From: Noviherbaspirillum aerium
Lineage (GTDB): Bacteria; Pseudomonadota; Gammaproteobacteria; Burkholderiales; Burkholderiaceae_D
NCBI RefSeq assembly: GCF_008929045.1
Contig: NZ_VFAH01000002.1
Location: forward strand, 1-64,000
Direction: 5' to 3'
DNA: 64,000 nucleotides
Positions within the stretch are counted from its first letter, which is position 1; each line of letters begins with the position of its first letter. Under the pieces are notes generated by a model, which saw only the letters and a list, made by a program, of their open reading frames with translations, was not told where the DNA came from and searched no databases. The position numbers and the translations under genes are program-made. Below, one piece after another: positions 61,505-64,000 of this stretch.

Positions 61505-64000
61505 TCAACCAGCCCTGACGCCAGTATATTGCCCGCTCTTCTCGCCATCAGGCAGCTCAAGAACGAATGAGGTTCCTCTGGGTTCCACGTTGAACGCGGT
61601 GAGCGCACCGCCATGTGCTTCAGCGATGCTTGCGCATATTGCGAGTCCCATCCCTAACCCATGGGTCTTGGTTGAATAGAAAGGCTCAAAAATACGCTTC
61701 ATATCGTCGCTGGCGATGCCGGGGCCATTATCCTGGATAACTGCTTTTATCCGGTTTTCCTCTTGGCGGGTAATCACGCTCAGTTTATGTACGACGTCCA
61801 CTGGACAGCTGAGCATGGCTTCGATCGCATTGTTCAGGAGATTGAGTACCACCTGTTCTAATTGGACTCTATCGCCGGTTACCACGAGCTTCGGTTGAAG
61901 CTGCAGATCTATTTGAACATCCTTCAGTACCAGTTCTTCTGCGACCGTATGGATAACGCCCAGTATTAGCTCCGAAATGCATACTCTTTCGAAGAGTGTG
62001 GCCTGTTTCTTGGCAAGCCCGCGTAACGCTCTAATGATCTCCCCCGCGCGTACACCGTCCGCTTTTATACGTTGCAAACCTTCCCGTACCTTACCGAGGT
62101 TAGGCTCGTCGCGGTCCAACCAACGCGTGGCGGCTTCTGCTGATATGACAATTGCGCCGAGCGGTTGATTGACTTCATGCGCAATCGACGCCGCCAGATT
62201 GGCGAGCACGGTTACGTGCGCATTCTTGACGAGCTCTGCCCGAGCCGCATGCAGATTACTCTCTGCTTTCATCCGGGCTTCGTTGGCGTCGATAAGCTGT
62301 TCGTACAGTTTGGCAAACCCGAGCGCGATCGCTATTTGAGAAGCCATTAGCTCTAATCGCAGTACGCGCGCCGGATTGAACACCCCTGGCGACAGATTGT
62401 TTTCCAGGTAGAGTAAGCCGATCAGCTCTTCTGCCCGGAGCAGCGGCAGACACAGGACCGAACGCAACGCGTCTGCTTCCTGCCTTTGGACACGCAGATG
62501 TGAAACTTCCCTTATCGCGTCATGTATGACGACTGATTGCCGCGTGCGCAAAACCAAGTTCAACAGCTTCATCGGCACGATGCTTTGGTCGGGCTCGACG
62601 AGCGAGGTAGAGGTGACCACGCCTTTTTCCGTCAGGCGACCGGAAGCTTCAACCGCAGGCAATCCTTCATTCACACTGATGAGCACGCCGTATTGTGCGT
62701 TAGCATGCGCCAACAGGTCGGAAAACATCGTTTCAACCAGTTTTTCTTTCACTGTTGATTGCGACAATGCTTGCGCCGTTTTCAGCCCGAATCGTAGTGC
62801 GGAGCTGTCGTCTATTTCGTCGGACTTGACATCTTCGCTTCGCAAATCATTGTACGGAAGAGCAAGCGCAACCTGAACTGCATTTGCCTTGTGGTGGGCT
62901 CCCCAGCGTGCATAGGCGACCTTTGCCAGATGAGAGTGCTGCATTGCGGCGATGTCTAGCGCGTGTTCGCGACAGACGATTGCCGCAAGTTCATGCGCAA
63001 GAGCTCGTTCGTGAATGAAACCCTCGGCACACGCCGCACGTGCCGACATTTCAAAGTACATCATTGCCTTCAAATGATCGCCTTGGTACCTAGCCAATTC
63101 ACCCTGTAACAACTGCAGCTTGTTCTGGAACGTGCGCGGGTTCTTCCCTGCCCAGCCTTCAAACCGCTGGCATTCCCGATTCAATATTTGGGATATCAGC
63201 TCGCAGCTTTCATTCCCGCTCCTGGAAAGCGCCAGTGCATGGAACAAGTAGCAGTCCGCGACGTTGATATGGGCGGGCACCGCCGCGACCATCGTCAGCG
63301 ACCGCTCCAGAAATGCAAGCGATGTTACCCATTGCTGCTGGAATACCTCTGCCATGCCTGCATAAAGCAATACCCAGAACTTGGTCGGAAGTGACGTGGC
63401 TGATGCCGCGCGCTCGTTGCAAGTGTCGATCCACTTATTCCTATCGTTAAGCGGATAGCCTTTAGTCATCACCGTTACAAAATCCAGTTGTCCCTGGATA
63501 AGCAGCTCGATATCCCGATAGCCGATTGATTTGGTGAGATTGATGCCATAATCCGCCGCCTCCTCGACCAAGGGCAGTGCCGTGCCCATTGCCAGCATGT
63601 CGGAGATAATGTGGTTGCATGCATAACATTCCATTCCGATATCGCCGGACAGCCTGCCGCGAGTCGACGCCCGCTGCACATAATCCAGGGCCACTTCCAG
63701 AGGTTGAGTCCAGACCGCGACCTGATCCAGCGCCACCAAGGTGGCGATCCGAGTCGACTCGAAACCGTGCAGGTCCACGATCGCCAGGGCGGCTCGCCCG
63801 AAATCATAACCATCTTCGAATTGCTCATAATGGCTGGCGATAAAAACGCCGAACCATGCCAGACCATATGGCGAATCCGGGGCAACACCATGTCGCAGCG
63901 TCAGCTCGACGAGTTTTGCCAGATGCGTGAACTTAATATCGCTTGCAACAAAAAACGATGAGATCAATGTCGACAGCAGTGCCATCGCATCTTTAATCTC
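61505..64000 (-). CDS. 3' part of a very large ATPase/GAF/histidine kinase (window edge truncates it)
   Basis: The frame is open to the right edge of the window, so the gene begins outside. What is here is the C-terminal 831 residues. The first part (to about residue 400) is helical and repetitive, TPR-like, typical of the AAA-ATPase sensor in 'trifunctional' kinases. A GAF domain follows at about 400-560. Then HisKA (SIAHEVNQPLGAIV) and HATPase (VVLNLLNNAIEAML, DNGPGIASDD, GLGMGLAICASIAEAHGG). The missing N terminus is probably a Ser/Thr-kinase-like domain and the ATPase core. No partner response regulator is visible. Confidence 0.85.
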   Translation of the reverse strand, partial: EIKDAMALLSTLISSFFVASDIKFTHLAKLVELTLRHGVAPDSPYGLAWFGVFIASHYEQFEDGYDFGRAALAIVDLHGFESTRIATLVALDQVAVWTQPLEVALDYVQRASTRGRLSGDIGMECYACNHIISDMLAMGTALPLVEEAADYGINLTKSIGYRDIELLIQGQLDFVTVMTKGYPLNDRNKWIDTCNERAASATSLPTKFWVLLYAGMAEVFQQQWVTSLAFLERSLTMVAAVPAHINVADCYLFHALALSRSGNESCELISQILNRECQRFEGWAGKNPRTFQNKLQLLQGELARYQGDHLKAMMYFEMSARAACAEGFIHERALAHELAAIVCREHALDIAAMQHSHLAKVAYARWGAHHKANAVQVALALPYNDLRSEDVKSDEIDDSSALRFGLKTAQALSQSTVKEKLVETMFSDLLAHANAQYGVLISVNEGLPAVEASGRLTEKGVVTSTSLVEPDQSIVPMKLLNLVLRTRQSVVIHDAIREVSHLRVQRQEADALRSVLCLPLLRAEELIGLLYLENNLSPGVFNPARVLRLELMASQIAIALGFAKLYEQLIDANEARMKAESNLHAARAELVKNAHVTVLANLAASIAHEVNQPLGAIVISAEAATRWLDRDEPNLGKVREGLQRIKADGVRAGEIIRALRGLAKKQATLFERVCISELILGVIHTVAEELVLKDVQIDLQLQPKLVVTGDRVQLEQVVLNLLNNAIEAMLSCPVDVVHKLSVITRQEENRIKAVIQDNGPGIASDDMKRIFEPFYSTKTHGLGMGLAICASIAEAHGGALTAFNVEPRGTSFVLELPDGEKSGQYTGVRAG

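Overview
The window looks like chromosomal DNA from a beta-proteobacterium of the Burkholderiales, probably near the Oxalobacteraceae (Herbaspirillum/Noviherbaspirillum type). The clues are moderately high GC, a DUF4148 protein, a Bug/TctC solute receptor, a Burkholderiales-type porin, an L-2-amino-thiazoline-4-carboxylate hydrolase family protein and many multidomain signalling proteins. The assignment is inferred from protein style only. No rRNA, tRNA or CRISPR array was seen.

Layout. 0.5-8.3 kb: an EAL protein, an MFS exporter divergent from an HxlR regulator across a shared operator/promoter, an old yellow enzyme, an NDH-2-like flavoprotein, and a cupin plus an AhpD-like protein divergent from a MocR/PdxR regulator. 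8.4-16.7 kb: a redox and envelope-stress block (thioredoxin-like lipoprotein-type protein, CcdA, DUF4148, Ohr, GFA protein), an OmpR/EnvZ-type two-component system, and a LysR-SDR-tautomerase set. 16.7-23.5 kb: two c-di-GMP proteins, an epoxide-hydrolase-like enzyme, a secreted cupin and a DUF6130-like secreted protein. 23.7-29.4 kb: a four-gene signalling operon of hybrid kinase, CheR, CheB and REC-kinase with no MCP, CheA or CheW. 29.4-37.8 kb: a large palindrome, a broken tyrosine recombinase, two more c-di-GMP enzymes (one a globin-coupled oxygen sensor behind an FNR-type box), three metabolic or hypothetical genes and an IS3-family remnant. 37.8-50.5 kb: a GntP permease, an App1-type phosphatase, ilvD, a PAS/GAF/GGDEF/EAL protein, several small genes and uronate dehydrogenase. 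50.5-61.2 kb: an MCP and a sugar-acid catabolic cluster (TctC receptor, broken aldose epimerase, porin, semialdehyde dehydrogenase, SMP-30 lactonase, RraA-like protein, enolase-superfamily dehydratase, FadR-type GntR regulator). The right end carries the 3' part of a very large sensor kinase.

Two regulatory circuits can be read from the DNA. (1) An approximately 78-bp element built from GTATC/GATAC half-sites at fixed positions occurs upstream of DUF4148-ccdA-thioredoxin, ohr, the secreted cupin and the DUF6130-like gene. A weaker copy lies near the GFA/two-component operon. The gene-proximal end is always the same, which points to one regulator, possibly the OmpR-type protein encoded beside two of the copies, and to an envelope/thiol-stress regulon. 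(2) A 30-bp box with a GATATCAGATATC core is 29/30 identical upstream of tctC and between the dehydratase operon and its GntR regulator, which defines a sugar-acid regulon. Six genes encode c-di-GMP domains, so the stretch is dense in second-messenger signalling.
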